Source: Flavobacterium sp. J27 (GTDB lineage Bacteria; Bacteroidota; Bacteroidia; Flavobacteriales; Flavobacteriaceae). Taken from it: DNA of 64,000 nt. The stretch lies in NCBI RefSeq assembly GCF_004303025.1, contig NZ_PJQW01000003.1, forward strand, positions 248,001 through 312,000. Direction: 5' to 3'. Under the pieces are notes generated by a model. That model was not told the origin of the DNA and searched no databases. It saw only the letters and a list, made by a program, of their open reading frames with translations. Below are positions 1 to 8,225 of this stretch, in pieces; the stretch's first letter is position 1, and each line of letters starts with the position of its first letter. The translations under genes were made by a program, and so were the position numbers.

Positions 1-839
1 GAGGTTGTCTTCAAAAACTGAATGAATATAATTTAGTCTTTTTAAATGAGCTTCATTGTTTTTATGAGTATCGTGTAGATAATATTGCTCGTATTCTTGT
101 AGTAATTCAATTGTTTTTTTGAAATTTGGAAGGGTTATTTCTTTTGTTGATACTTCAATAAAAGTGTCTGATTGCGCATAGAATTTTTTAATTTTATGCT
201 CCTCAAAATCACTTTTTTTTATATCCCATGTTGTAAAATTATTTTTATAATACTCAATACATTTGTTCCATAATAGATCATAAAGGTTGTAGTTTTTTCC
301 ATCTATGTCTGGAGAAATAATGAGGATGTCTTTATAGTTGAGAATGTTTTGCTCTTGTAGTAGAGGAGGATTGCTTATGCAGTTAAGGTAATTTTTCTCA
401 ATTTCAAGATTTATTTTATGACTACTCCATAATTGAAAATTGGTTTCATCTTCTTTTTCAGCAGGTGTTCTTTTGTTTATCTGGTATCTATTTTTGTTGA
501 AATAATCTTTTAAAATAGTGGCATAAATGTATTGTAATATTGCTTTAGAATTTCCTTTGGCTTTTGTTATTTCTTTATTTAGATTTGAAATAATCTTAGA
601 TTGTGCATCTTCTTCTAGCTCTTGTGTAAATTTTGAAATATAAAAAAAGGTTTTTATAATTTGAGAATTGTCTTTTTTTTTCTTTGCTTTTTTATAAATA
701 TTTTGAACACCTTCATAAGCACTATTTGTTTTGCCATCTATTTCATATTGATATACTTCTCGCCAATCTTTGTCAAAATTGTTTTGAGAAAAAAGTAACA
801 TGGAAAAAAAATGAGGATTAGAGTAAAATATTTTTTCAT
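1..839 (-). CDS. Alpha-2-macroglobulin-like protein, N-terminal part, signal peptide out of frame
   Basis: A long open minus-strand frame runs off the left edge. It begins after residues reading SQNNFDKDWREVYQ and continues through a helical region with YFNKNRYQINKRT. This matches the N-terminus of Bacteroidetes bacterial alpha-2-macroglobulins, large secreted protease traps with MG domains. The natural start, ATG at 839, gives the signal peptide MKKYFTLILIFF, but this is in a different frame from the body. One extra T in the 8-T run (8 A at 804-811 on the plus strand) would join them as ILIFFSMLLFSQNN. As it stands, translation from 839 stops after about 34 codons. An in-frame ATG exists at 801 but would remove the signal peptide. 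The cause may be a sequencing error, phase variation or true decay. The family call rests on remembered similarity of the N-terminal region only; the MG and thioester domains lie outside the window. Confidence 0.65.
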
Positions 840-952
840 TGGAGTAGTTTTCTATATAGAGTAATGAAATTCAAAAAAGGTTGGATTATCTCAATCAAAA
901 ATTTTGTCTAAGATAAAATAATTTTAGTTTTAGGATAATGCATCAATTTTCT

Positions 953-960
953 TACTTTTG
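953..960 (+). promoter_or_regulatory. Promoter -7 box for the TPR gene
   Basis: TACTTTTG fits the Bacteroidetes TAnnTTTG -7 element and sits 16 nt before the ATG at 977. No clear -33 TTTG is visible at the expected distance. Confidence 0.5.
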
Positions 961-976
961 AATATTAAAATTTGCT

Positions 977-1669
977 ATGTATAGGATTGTATTATTTTTT
1001 TTGCCTTTCCTCACTTTTTCACAAAGTAATTTTGAAAAAGGGGAATCATTATTCCATCAAAAGAAATACGATGAAGCAAATGTATATTTTGAAGCGCATT
1101 TAAAAGCAAAACCCTCAGATTATAAAACGATTGAATATTTGGGAGATATTGCGGGCTATCATAAAAAATGGGATGAAGCCATGGTAAAATACAAAGTATT
1201 AAAGGAAAAATTTCCTAATAATGCCAACTACCATTATAAATATGGTGGTGCAATGGGAATGAAAGCAAAAGAAAGTAGTAAATTTAAAGCCTTAGGGATG
1301 ATTGATGAAATTGAAACATCTTTTAAAACGGCTGCTAAATTAGACGCTAAACATACCGACACTAGATGGGCCTTATTGATATTATATTTAGAATTACCAG
1401 GAATACTTGGAGGAAGTGAAAAAAAAGCACAAAAATATGCTGATGAATTAATGACTATTTCTAAGATTGATGGGGTTATGGCAAAAGGACATATTGAAGA
1501 ATATTTTAAAAGATATACAAAAGCAGAAAGTTACTATTTACAAGGAGTAAATTTAACCCATTCAAAAACTGCATATCTCAGATTAATTAATTTATATAAA
1601 AAAATGGAACTTCCTAAAAAGGTAAAAGCTATAGAAGAAGAATCATATAAATATAATAAGGACTCATAG
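977..1669 (+). CDS. Secreted tetratricopeptide-repeat protein
   Basis: 230 residues with a short N-terminal signal sequence ending near FLTFSQS. Helical TPR-type repeats follow, with the spacing of NFEKGESLFHQKKYDEANVY, YKTIEYLGDIAGYHKKWDEA and ESYYLQGVNL. The middle has a GILGGSEKKAQKYADEL segment typical of a TPR-like family common in Flavobacteria, where the protein is usually annotated only as tetratricopeptide repeat protein. It probably acts in the periplasm as a protein-protein interaction scaffold; no partner can be named. It lies 45 nt upstream of mpl on the same strand and may be cotranscribed with it. The start is supported by a -7 box 16 nt upstream. Confidence 0.75.
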   Translation: MYRIVLFFLPFLTFSQSNFEKGESLFHQKKYDEANVYFEAHLKAKPSDYKTIEYLGDIAGYHKKWDEAMVKYKVLKEKFPNNANYHYKYGGAMGMKAKESSKFKALGMIDEIETSFKTAAKLDAKHTDTRWALLILYLELPGILGGSEKKAQKYADELMTISKIDGVMAKGHIEEYFKRYTKAESYYLQGVNLTHSKTAYLRLINLYKKMELPKKVKAIEEESYKYNKDS

Positions 1670-1714
1670 CTATTTATATTTCGTAATATAAGATAAATAA
1701 CAACTAAAATTTCA

Positions 1715-3070
1715 ATGAATATACATTTCATAGCAATAGGTGGTGCTGCAATGCACAATTTGGCACTAGCTTTACATAATAAAGGATATAAAGTAACGGG
1801 TAGCGATGATGCTATTTTTGAACCTTCAAAATCTAGATTGGAGAAAAAAAACTTGTTGCCAATTGAAATGGGTTGGTTCCCTGAAAAAATTAATACAGCT
1901 CTCGATGCTGTTATTTTAGGTATGCATGCTAAAGCAGATAACCCAGAACTGTTACGTGCAAAAGAATTAGGGTTGAAGATTTACTCATACCCTGAATTTT
2001 TGTACGAACAGTCTAAAAATAAAACCAGAGTTGTTATTGGTGGATCTCATGGTAAAACTACAATAACTTCCATGATTTTACATGTGATGCATTTTCATGA
2101 TATTGAAGTGGATTATATGGTAGGTGCTCAATTAGAAGGTTTTGACACCATGGTGCATTTAACAGAAAAAAATGACTTCATTGTTTTAGAAGGAGATGAA
2201 TACTTGTCTTCACCAATCGATTTGCGTCCGAAGTTTCATTTGTACCAACCTAATATTGCTTTGTTATCGGGCATTGCTTGGGATCATATTAATGTTTTTC
2301 CGACTTTTGAAAATTATGTTGACCAATTTAAAATTTTTACCAACCAGATTACCAATGGAGGTATTTTGGTATACAATGAAGAAGATACAAGTGTAAAACA
2401 AGTGGCTGAAGAAGCACAGAATCCTATTCGTAAAATCGCATATCAAACCCCTGATTATGTGGTTGAAAATGGAATGACGTTATTGAGTACACCAGAAGGA
2501 CCTATGCCAATTGAAGTATTTGGAGCTCATAATTTAAGTAATTTAGCTGGTGCAAAATGGATTTGCCAATGCATGGGAGTAGACGAAGCTGAATTTTATG
2601 AAGCTATAGCGACTTTCAAAGGAGCGAGCAAACGATTAGAAAAAATTGCTGAAAATAAAGATAAAGTGGCTTATAAAGATTTTGCTCATTCACCAAGTAA
2701 AGTGGCTGCAACTACAAAGGCAGTTAAAAAGCAATATCCAGATAGAAAATTAGTGGCTTGTTTAGAATTGCATACGTATAGTAGTTTAAATGCTGCATTT
2801 TTGTCACAATATCAAGGAACGTTAGATAGTGCAGATGTGGCTGTGGTTTTTTATTCACCAGATGCCGTGAAAATTAAAAAATTAGAAGAAGTTACTTACG
2901 ATCAAATTGCCTCTTCGTTTAAAAGAGATGATTTAATTATTTACACAAATCCAAAAGAGTTTAAAGATTTTCTTTTCTCACAAAATTTTGACAATACAAC
3001 TTTACTCTTAATGAGTTCTGGGAATTATGGTGGACTGAATTTTGATGAGGTAAAAGACTTTTTTGATTAG
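1715..3070 (+). CDS. mpl: UDP-N-acetylmuramate:L-alanyl-gamma-D-glutamyl-meso-diaminopimelate ligase (Mpl)
   Basis: Mpl attaches recycled murein tripeptide to UDP-MurNAc in the cytoplasm and so feeds peptidoglycan recycling. The 451-residue protein has the three Mur-ligase domains. The N-terminal nucleotide-sugar domain starts IHFIAIGGAAMHNLA (Mpl/MurC-type glycine motif). The ATP loop GGSHGKTT is at residues 109-116. The central domain carries LEGDEYLSS, with the carbamylated-Lys/Mg region of the family downstream, and the C-terminal domain carries the HTYSSLN segment. The AAMHNLAL N-terminus and the length favour Mpl over MurC. Start at the first ATG; the 45-nt gap to the TPR gene suggests one transcript. 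Confidence 0.9.
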   Translation: MNIHFIAIGGAAMHNLALALHNKGYKVTGSDDAIFEPSKSRLEKKNLLPIEMGWFPEKINTALDAVILGMHAKADNPELLRAKELGLKIYSYPEFLYEQSKNKTRVVIGGSHGKTTITSMILHVMHFHDIEVDYMVGAQLEGFDTMVHLTEKNDFIVLEGDEYLSSPIDLRPKFHLYQPNIALLSGIAWDHINVFPTFENYVDQFKIFTNQITNGGILVYNEEDTSVKQVAEEAQNPIRKIAYQTPDYVVENGMTLLSTPEGPMPIEVFGAHNLSNLAGAKWICQCMGVDEAEFYEAIATFKGASKRLEKIAENKDKVAYKDFAHSPSKVAATTKAVKKQYPDRKLVACLELHTYSSLNAAFLSQYQGTLDSADVAVVFYSPDAVKIKKLEEVTYDQIASSFKRDDLIIYTNPKEFKDFLFSQNFDNTTLLLMSSGNYGGLNFDEVKDFFD

Positions 3071-3106
3071 TCAATTTGCAATTTTCAATGTGTTGATTCT
3101 GTTGGT

Positions 3107-3122
3107 TCAATTTATAAATTGA
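3107..3122. repeat. Perfect 16-bp palindrome between convergent genes
   Basis: TCAATTTATAAATTGA is its own reverse complement and lies between the convergent ends of mpl and the DUF1287 gene. A short T-run follows on the plus strand. It could act as a weak terminator, but the stem is all A/U apart from two G-C pairs. Confidence 0.3.
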
Positions 3123-3145
3123 CATGTTTTTAATTGGTATATTGT

Positions 3146-3808
3146 TTATTTCTCATATCTAAAATGTCCTACAATGGTGTAGCTAAACAAGCAGTCTTGT
3201 AAAACTTGACCGCCTCCTACGTTGTGAACTATCATTGGGCGTTTTCCATCTGTGGATTTCAAATGGGTAACAATACCTATATGAGGTAGTTTGTCTGCTA
3301 TCATCCAAGTAACAAGATCGCCAGTTTTGTAATCATTTGGGTTTTGACTTAGGGCTAGTTTTTTACCCTTTCTTTCAAAGAAAACTTCTAGATTAGGCAC
3401 TCTTCTATGATCAATGTTTTTATCTGTCGATTTTAATCCCCAAATCTTTGGATATTGAGAAAAATGAGCTTTCATGTCTTCATGAACTTCTTGCTGTAAA
3501 TCGATGTTTAGCTTTCGATAAGCACGAATAATAACATCAGTGCAAACTCCTGTTTTTGAAGGTACATCGCCATTAGGGTATTTTAGAGTAACATAAGTAG
3601 GAGTGTAAACTACTTCAGGATCAATAATGGCAATAGCAGCATTAGAAAGTTTTTCTGAAAAAGTTTTTGGTTGTTGTATCGCTACTTTTTTTTGATTTTG
3701 TTTTTTTTGATTCTGAACTATAATTGCTGTGTCAAGATGAGTTTTTTTCTCGTTTTGACAGCCTATGAAAAGGATAAAAAGACTAAAATGGACAATGATT
3801 TTTCTCAT
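3146..3808 (-). CDS. DUF1287 lipoprotein (NlpC/P60-like fold)
   Basis: 220 residues. The N-terminus MRKIIVHFSLFILFIGC is a lipoprotein signal with the lipobox FIGC, so the protein should be membrane anchored. The body matches DUF1287: YPNGDVPSKTGVCTDVIIRAYR holds the conserved Cys of the family, followed by the HRRVPNL segment. NDYKTGDLVTWMIADKLPHIGIVTH and the C-terminal MIVHNVGGG contain the His positions. DUF1287 proteins resemble NlpC/P60 cysteine peptidases and may act on cell-wall peptides, but the activity is not established. The gene is convergent with mpl. Confidence 0.8.
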   Translation of the reverse strand: MRKIIVHFSLFILFIGCQNEKKTHLDTAIIVQNQKKQNQKKVAIQQPKTFSEKLSNAAIAIIDPEVVYTPTYVTLKYPNGDVPSKTGVCTDVIIRAYRKLNIDLQQEVHEDMKAHFSQYPKIWGLKSTDKNIDHRRVPNLEVFFERKGKKLALSQNPNDYKTGDLVTWMIADKLPHIGIVTHLKSTDGKRPMIVHNVGGGQVLQDCLFSYTIVGHFRYEK

Positions 3809-3913
3809 TTTTTATTTTTTGGAAAAACAAGTTGTATTTATATTGTAATTTAAAAATTTTGACAATAATAAAAAAATAATTTAATTTGTTTTTTTATAAA
3901 TGCCAAACAAACA

Positions 3914-4597
3914 ATGTATACACCAATTAATCAATGGGCTGAAAACGATCGCCCACGTGAAAAATTTTTACTCAAAGGGAAAAGCGCTTTATCTGATTCT
4001 GAATTGCTAGCTATTTTAATAGGATCAGGTTCCAAAAATGAGAGTGCTGTTCAATTATGTCAGCGTATCTTAAACACTACTCAAAACAACCTCAATCTTT
4101 TAGGAAAACTATCTATTGCTCAATTAACTCAGTTCAAGGGAATTGGAGAAGCAAAAGCAATAAGTATTGCTGCTGCTTTAGAATTAGGAAGAAGGAGAAG
4201 AGTTGAAGAAACAATAGTGCTTTCAAAAATTACATCTAGTAAAGCTGTTTTTGAATTAATGCAACCTATAATAGGAGAATTAATGCATGAAGAATTTTGG
4301 GTTATTTATTTAAATAATGCCAACAAAGTCATTTGTAAATTTCAGATAAGCAAAGGAGGATGGACAGGTACGGTAGTCGATTTTAGAGTTGTATTTAAAT
4401 TAGCTTTAGAATATAACGCAACAGCCATTATTTTGTCGCATAATCATCCATCTGGTAAATTACAGGCAAGTCAAGCCGATATTCAATTAACAAAAAACAT
4501 AATTCAAGCAGGAAAAAGTTTAGAAATACAGGTCCTAGATCATGTTATAGTTACAGAAACGAATTATTTTAGTTTTGCCGATGAAGGAATGTTGTAG
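3914..4597 (+). CDS. radC: RadC family JAB-domain protein
   Basis: 227 residues, the usual RadC length. The N-terminal region has RPREKFLLKGKSALSDSELLAILIGSGS. A helix-hairpin-helix (FKGIGEAKA, about residues 75-82) comes next, followed by the C-terminal JAB/MPN metalloprotease-like domain. That domain has SHNHPSG at 175-181 and a downstream Asp (QADIQLT), the zinc-ligand pattern of the family. RadC was named as a DNA-repair protein, but that role is disputed and its biochemical function is unknown. Divergent from the DUF1287 gene. Confidence 0.9.
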   Translation: MYTPINQWAENDRPREKFLLKGKSALSDSELLAILIGSGSKNESAVQLCQRILNTTQNNLNLLGKLSIAQLTQFKGIGEAKAISIAAALELGRRRRVEETIVLSKITSSKAVFELMQPIIGELMHEEFWVIYLNNANKVICKFQISKGGWTGTVVDFRVVFKLALEYNATAIILSHNHPSGKLQASQADIQLTKNIIQAGKSLEIQVLDHVIVTETNYFSFADEGML

Positions 4598-4639
4598 AAT
4601 ATTTAACTAAAAATTAAGCTATTTATGTAGGTTTTTACT

Positions 4640-4647
4640 TATGTTTG
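4640..4647 (+). promoter_or_regulatory. Candidate promoter of the RiPP locus
   Basis: TATGTTTG fits TAnnTTTG and lies 23 nt before the precursor ATG at 4671. No good -33 element is visible. Confidence 0.45.
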
Positions 4648-4670
4648 ATATTATTTTAAAATCATAAAAA

Positions 4671-4865
4671 ATGAAAGAAAACAAAAAGAAATTCTTTTTT
4701 TCAAAAGAAGAAGTAGGAAATTGTAAAGAGCAATTAGGGAAGACTCAGATGAGTAAAATTTTAGGTGGTCTAGTTGATTTAGAAATAGATGATCCAAGTT
4801 ACTCTAAAATAAAACCTGAGTATACAAGAACTACGTACACAGAAAGTACTTACGTTAGAAAATAA
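4671..4865 (+). CDS. RiPP precursor peptide with three C-terminal Tyr pentapeptides
   Basis: 64 residues. The charged N-terminal leader has a KxFFSKEE start and LGKTQMSKILGG ending in a Gly-Gly at residues 32-33, the look of Bacteroidetes double-glycine natural-product precursors. The last 15 residues (50-64) are three pentapeptides in register: EYTRT, TYTES, TYVRK. This puts Tyr at 51, 56 and 61, each followed by x-Arg or x-Glu. The gene directly precedes a radical SAM/SPASM maturase. Aromatic-x-x triplets are the substrate pattern of the radical SAM enzymes that make three-residue cyclophanes (triceptides). The inferred product is therefore a short peptide with up to three Tyr-centred crosslinks; the crosslink chemistry and the cleavage site are inference. 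No closer family is recognised. Confidence 0.75.
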   Translation: MKENKKKFFFSKEEVGNCKEQLGKTQMSKILGGLVDLEIDDPSYSKIKPEYTRTTYTESTYVRK

Positions 4866-4882
4866 TTCGAAATTTTAATTCT

Positions 4883-4942
4883 AAAACTAACAAAGATTTA
4901 TATGTCTGTTTTATTACATACATTTTAAATTTTGTTAGTTTT
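4883..4942 (+). terminator. Attenuator-like stem-loop between precursor and maturase
   Basis: AAAACTAACAAA (4883-4894) pairs perfectly with TTTGTTAGTTTT (4931-4942). The loop of about 36 nt can form a small inner helix (TATGT with ACATA), and a run of T follows. This position, between a peptide gene and its enzyme, suggests partial termination giving more precursor than maturase mRNA. Confidence 0.55.
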
Positions 4943-4959
4943 TTTTATTTATTTATAGT

Positions 4960-6153
4960 ATGTATACCAATAGTTTAGTAGTAAAGGTAGCTAGTAGATG
5001 TAATTTGAATTGTACTTATTGTTATGTTTATAATATGGGAGATGAAAGTTACAAAAAGCAACCTAAATTTATGTCAGAGGATGTGATTCAATCCCTTTTT
5101 TTGAGAATTAAGAATCATTGCGAAAAAAACAAACTAGAAAGATTCCTTATTGTTTTTCATGGAGGCGAACCATTACTTACAGGAATAAGTTTTTATGAAA
5201 AATTTATCGAAATAGAAAATAAGATTATCAATAATTCTGTAAAGATAGATTATTCTATGCAATCAAATGGGGTTTTGTTAGATAGAGAAACTGCTAAAAA
5301 ATTAAAAGAACTAAATATTCAAGTTGGAATTAGTTTAGACACAACAATTCTTTCAAACAATCAAAATAGAATTTTTCATAATGGGAAAGGAGCTTATAAA
5401 GAAATTATATCTGGTTTTGATGTTTTAAAAGAAATTTATGGATCAGATTATGCAAATTGTTTGAGCGTAATAGATACTAATCAGGATGTAAAAGAAGTAT
5501 ACAACCACTATAAGGAAATAGGTGTGAAAAATGTACATTTATTATTTCAGGATTTTAATTATATTGGTTTTAATCAAAATACGGTGCCGAAAACAGGAGA
5601 ATGGTTAATAGGTATTTTTGATATTTGGTATAATGATAAAGATGAAAATAAACCAAATATTAGACCTTTAACTGATTTGATAGGATTGATTTTTGGTTTT
5701 CAAAAATATTCTGAAATTTTTGGAAAAGGAGTTAATGATACTTTAGTTGTTGAAACTGATGGAAGTATTGAAACTGTTGATACATTAAAAATATGTGGTG
5801 ATGGTTTTACTCTGGATAATTTAAATGTATTACATAATGAGTTTGATGAATTGTATGAAAGTAGTGAATTAGCTAGAAAATATTATTATGGACATGAAAA
5901 TCTATGCAAATCATGTCAAAATTGTATTATTGAACCTGTTTGTGGAGGTGGATTTATAGGGCATAGGTTTTCTGATCAAAATGGCTTCAATAATCCATCT
6001 ATTTATTGTAAAGAGATTGTTAAATTAGTTTGTCATTTACAAAATAGAATTTTGAAAGATTTACCCGATGATTTTATTAAAAATACTAACATTGAAGAAT
6101 TGTCTTATGAAGAAGTTATTGAATCCATTGAAGGACATTGTGAAGTTGAGTAG
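4960..6153 (+). CDS. Radical SAM/SPASM peptide maturase
   Basis: 397 residues. The radical SAM cluster motif CxxxCxxC is C14, C18, C21 (RCNLNCTYCYVYNMGD), and the SAM-binding FHGGEP is at 66-71. The C-terminal SPASM-type auxiliary cluster region has C316, C319, C322 and C328 in CKSCQNC..EPVCGGG. It is followed by GHRFS and NPSIYC, the ending I associate with the GrrM/XyeB/FxsB group of RiPP maturases. Enzymes of that group form C-C bonds within three-residue aromatic motifs of a partner peptide. Here the partner is the 64-residue peptide 94 nt upstream. The downstream hydrolase gene overlaps the end of this one, so the three form a transcription unit. The substrate assignment is inference from adjacency. 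Confidence 0.85.
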   Translation: MYTNSLVVKVASRCNLNCTYCYVYNMGDESYKKQPKFMSEDVIQSLFLRIKNHCEKNKLERFLIVFHGGEPLLTGISFYEKFIEIENKIINNSVKIDYSMQSNGVLLDRETAKKLKELNIQVGISLDTTILSNNQNRIFHNGKGAYKEIISGFDVLKEIYGSDYANCLSVIDTNQDVKEVYNHYKEIGVKNVHLLFQDFNYIGFNQNTVPKTGEWLIGIFDIWYNDKDENKPNIRPLTDLIGLIFGFQKYSEIFGKGVNDTLVVETDGSIETVDTLKICGDGFTLDNLNVLHNEFDELYESSELARKYYYGHENLCKSCQNCIIEPVCGGGFIGHRFSDQNGFNNPSIYCKEIVKLVCHLQNRILKDLPDDFIKNTNIEELSYEEVIESIEGHCEVE

Positions 6154-7147
6154 TTTATTTTTTTTTCTTTTCATTTTTAAAACCTTTGCACAAACTGATG
6201 AATTAAAAGAGATAGGTTTTGAAAAAATAGAGTTAAAATCAAAGTCAGATACAATTGTTTTTATAAAGTCAATTAATAAAGAAAATAAACCGAAACCTGT
6301 CATCTTGTTTTTACAAGGTTCTCTACCATTACCAATAGTTTTTAAAGATGAAGACGGTATTTTTGTTTCTTTGCCATTCAAAACAACAGATTATTTGTCT
6401 GAATATAATTTGATATTAATTTCCCGAAAAGGTATTCCATTTATTGGAGAGTTTCAAGAGCATTCGAGAGGATATAAGGATAAGAATGGAAATGTTCCTA
6501 TTGAATATATAAAAAACGATAATCTTACCTACAGAACAAATCAGGCAAGTGAAGTTGTAAATTTTTTATATACCCAAAAGTGGGTTGATAAAAAAGCAAT
6601 CTATATTATTGGGCATTCTGAGGGTTATCGTGTAGCGGCAAACGTAGCTAATAAAAATAAAAAAATAGCTAAATTAGTATGCTTGTCTGCAGATCCTTTT
6701 AATAGAGCGGCAGAGGAAGTTTTGAAAATAAGAATAGAAAGTTTTGAGAAAAATACAGATTCAATAAGCCAGCATACTATTGAAAGTCTTACTACTGATT
6801 ATTTAAATATTAAGAATATTGCTGAATATAAAAGTGATTTTGAATTATACAATTGGGCTAGTTATGATGAAAAATTAATTTATGAAATTTTTAAAGATGT
6901 CAAAATTCCTATTCTTGTTGCATATGGAACCAATGATTTAGCTGCTGTGCATAATGATTTACTTCCTTTTATATTAAAAGGGAAAAAAGATTTCTTTGTA
7001 AAAGTATACCCAGATTATGACCATAATTTTTTTAAAAATGAATATGACAAAGAAGGTAAGTTTTTAGAAAAGAGTTATAACTGGGATATCGTTTTTTCTG
7101 ATATTGTAAATTGGTTGCAAAAAAAGAAAGAAAATAAAGAACGTTAA
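6140..7147 (+). CDS. Secreted alpha/beta hydrolase of the RiPP locus
   Basis: About 335 residues. The nucleophile elbow GHSEG (YIIGHSEGYRVAANV) is clear. The acid is likely in VAYGTNDLAA and the His in DYDHNFF, giving a Ser-Asp-His triad of the alpha/beta-hydrolase or S9/S15 peptidase type. A signal peptide (KLSSLFFFLFIFKTFAQ) indicates export to the periplasm. The frame is open upstream to an ATG at 6068, but a GTG at 6140 or an ATG at 6107 puts the hydrophobic core at the N-terminus; I prefer one of these. Either start overlaps the maturase gene (14 or 47 nt), implying translational coupling. The hydrolase may process or inactivate the modified peptide; its real substrate is unknown. No transporter gene is present. 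Confidence 0.7.
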   Translation: MKLSSLFFFLFIFKTFAQTDELKEIGFEKIELKSKSDTIVFIKSINKENKPKPVILFLQGSLPLPIVFKDEDGIFVSLPFKTTDYLSEYNLILISRKGIPFIGEFQEHSRGYKDKNGNVPIEYIKNDNLTYRTNQASEVVNFLYTQKWVDKKAIYIIGHSEGYRVAANVANKNKKIAKLVCLSADPFNRAAEEVLKIRIESFEKNTDSISQHTIESLTTDYLNIKNIAEYKSDFELYNWASYDEKLIYEIFKDVKIPILVAYGTNDLAAVHNDLLPFILKGKKDFFVKVYPDYDHNFFKNEYDKEGKFLEKSYNWDIVFSDIVNWLQKKKENKER

Positions 7148-7160
7148 ACTTTGTTTTTAA

Positions 7161-7190
7161 AGACAAATGTCGTAATTTTACAGACAAATG
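7161..7190 (+). promoter_or_regulatory. Direct repeats at the toxin-antitoxin promoter
   Basis: AGACAAATG occurs at 7161-7169 and 7182-7190, exactly 21 bp apart (two helical turns). The copies flank an AT-rich TAATTTTA that could be the -7 element. The layout suits autoregulation by the Xre-type antitoxin that starts at 7199. Confidence 0.45.
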
Positions 7191-7198
7191 ACATTGTT

Positions 7199-7702
7199 AT
7201 GACCAAATTAGTTGCAAACTCAGATGTTAAAATAGATAAAGCCGTTAGAATGTATGTTTCAAAAGTAGGGAAAGAATCTGATTTAACAGTAGTTGATAAA
7301 AATATTACCTATAAGAAATTCTTATCTAACCGAATGTTAATTGTGCATTCTATTAGAAGGGGATTGCCTTACGAATTATATGATTTAATTAAAGAACGGA
7401 CACCTTTCAATGAAGAAGATTGGGCACAATTTCTTGGGGTTTCTTTACGAACATTACAACGTAATAAAACCAAAAAAGACTTTGTTTTTGATCCTATTCC
7501 CACAGAGAAAATTTTAGAATTAGCCGAAGTTACAGCTTTAGGTAAAGAAGTCTTCGATACTAAAGAACAGTTTTATCTGTGGTTAAACACTCCTAATTTT
7601 GCACTTGGAAATTTACAGCCTTTTGAATTGTTAAAAGATTCTTACGGTAAAGAAATGGTAATGAATGAATTGAATAAAATTCAATATGGAATATTTGTAT
7701 AA
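7199..7702 (+). CDS. Xre/MbcA/ParS-type antitoxin of a RES toxin system
   Basis: 167 residues from ATG 7199 (MTKLVANSDVKIDK); an upstream in-frame start at 7151 would run through the promoter repeats. The protein has the usual layout of RES-Xre antitoxins. An N-terminal helical region is followed by the Xre-like helix-turn-helix (FNEEDWAQFLGVSLRTLQRNKTK). The C-terminal DUF2384 domain has TEKILELAEVTALGKEVFDTKEQFYLWLNTPNFALGNLQPFELLKDSYG. It should bind and neutralise the RES toxin encoded next and repress the shared promoter. Its stop overlaps the toxin start by one base. Confidence 0.88.
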   Translation: MTKLVANSDVKIDKAVRMYVSKVGKESDLTVVDKNITYKKFLSNRMLIVHSIRRGLPYELYDLIKERTPFNEEDWAQFLGVSLRTLQRNKTKKDFVFDPIPTEKILELAEVTALGKEVFDTKEQFYLWLNTPNFALGNLQPFELLKDSYGKEMVMNELNKIQYGIFV

Positions 7703-8160
7703 TGGAGGTGTTTCGTTTAGCAAATAAAAAATATCCAATTGAGCTTTCAGGTGTAGGAGCATCTATTACTGGAGCTCGATGGAATTCCAAAGGGATTGAA
7801 GTAGTCTACACAGCACAGAGTAGAGCTTTGGCTATGGCTGAAGTAGTTGTTCATGTTACTTTAGCTACGTTGCCTTCTGGTTTTGTAATGCTCACCATTT
7901 TTATTCCAGATGATATTGCTATTGAAACTATAGATGTTAAAAAATTGCCTGCAGGATGGAATAGTTTTCCTGAATTAGTAGACACACAAAAAATAGGTAA
8001 TGAGTTTTTAAGAAATAAAAAAAGTGCCGTTTTAAAAGTTCCTTCTGCTGTAGTTCAAGGAGATTATAATTATCTACTAAACCCTTTTCATGATGATTTT
8101 AAAAGAATAAAAATCATTCAACAAGAAGATTTTCCTTTCGATAAACGAATTTTTAAATAA
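7702..8160 (+). CDS. RES-domain toxin
   Basis: 152 residues, the normal size for RES toxins, which consume NAD+ and cause growth arrest. The N-terminus MEVFRLANKKYPIELSGVGA, then GARWNSKGIEVVYTAQSRALAMAEVVVH, carries the conserved Arg, Tyr and Glu positions of the family. The C-terminal LKVPSAVVQGDYNYLLNP holds the conserved Ser/Asn motif. The one-base overlap with the antitoxin stop (TAATG) gives translational coupling. Confidence 0.9.
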   Translation: MEVFRLANKKYPIELSGVGASITGARWNSKGIEVVYTAQSRALAMAEVVVHVTLATLPSGFVMLTIFIPDDIAIETIDVKKLPAGWNSFPELVDTQKIGNEFLRNKKSAVLKVPSAVVQGDYNYLLNPFHDDFKRIKIIQQEDFPFDKRIFK

Positions 8161-8225
8161 AGATTAAGAAATACTTCTTTTCAAATTAGTATCTTGCAGC
8201 TCATTAAAATTTAGCATATCAAATT

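Noticed and set aside
6061..6381. Minus-strand open frame over the maturase-hydrolase junction
   Set aside because: Shadow of two strong plus-strand genes; no promoter or family match.
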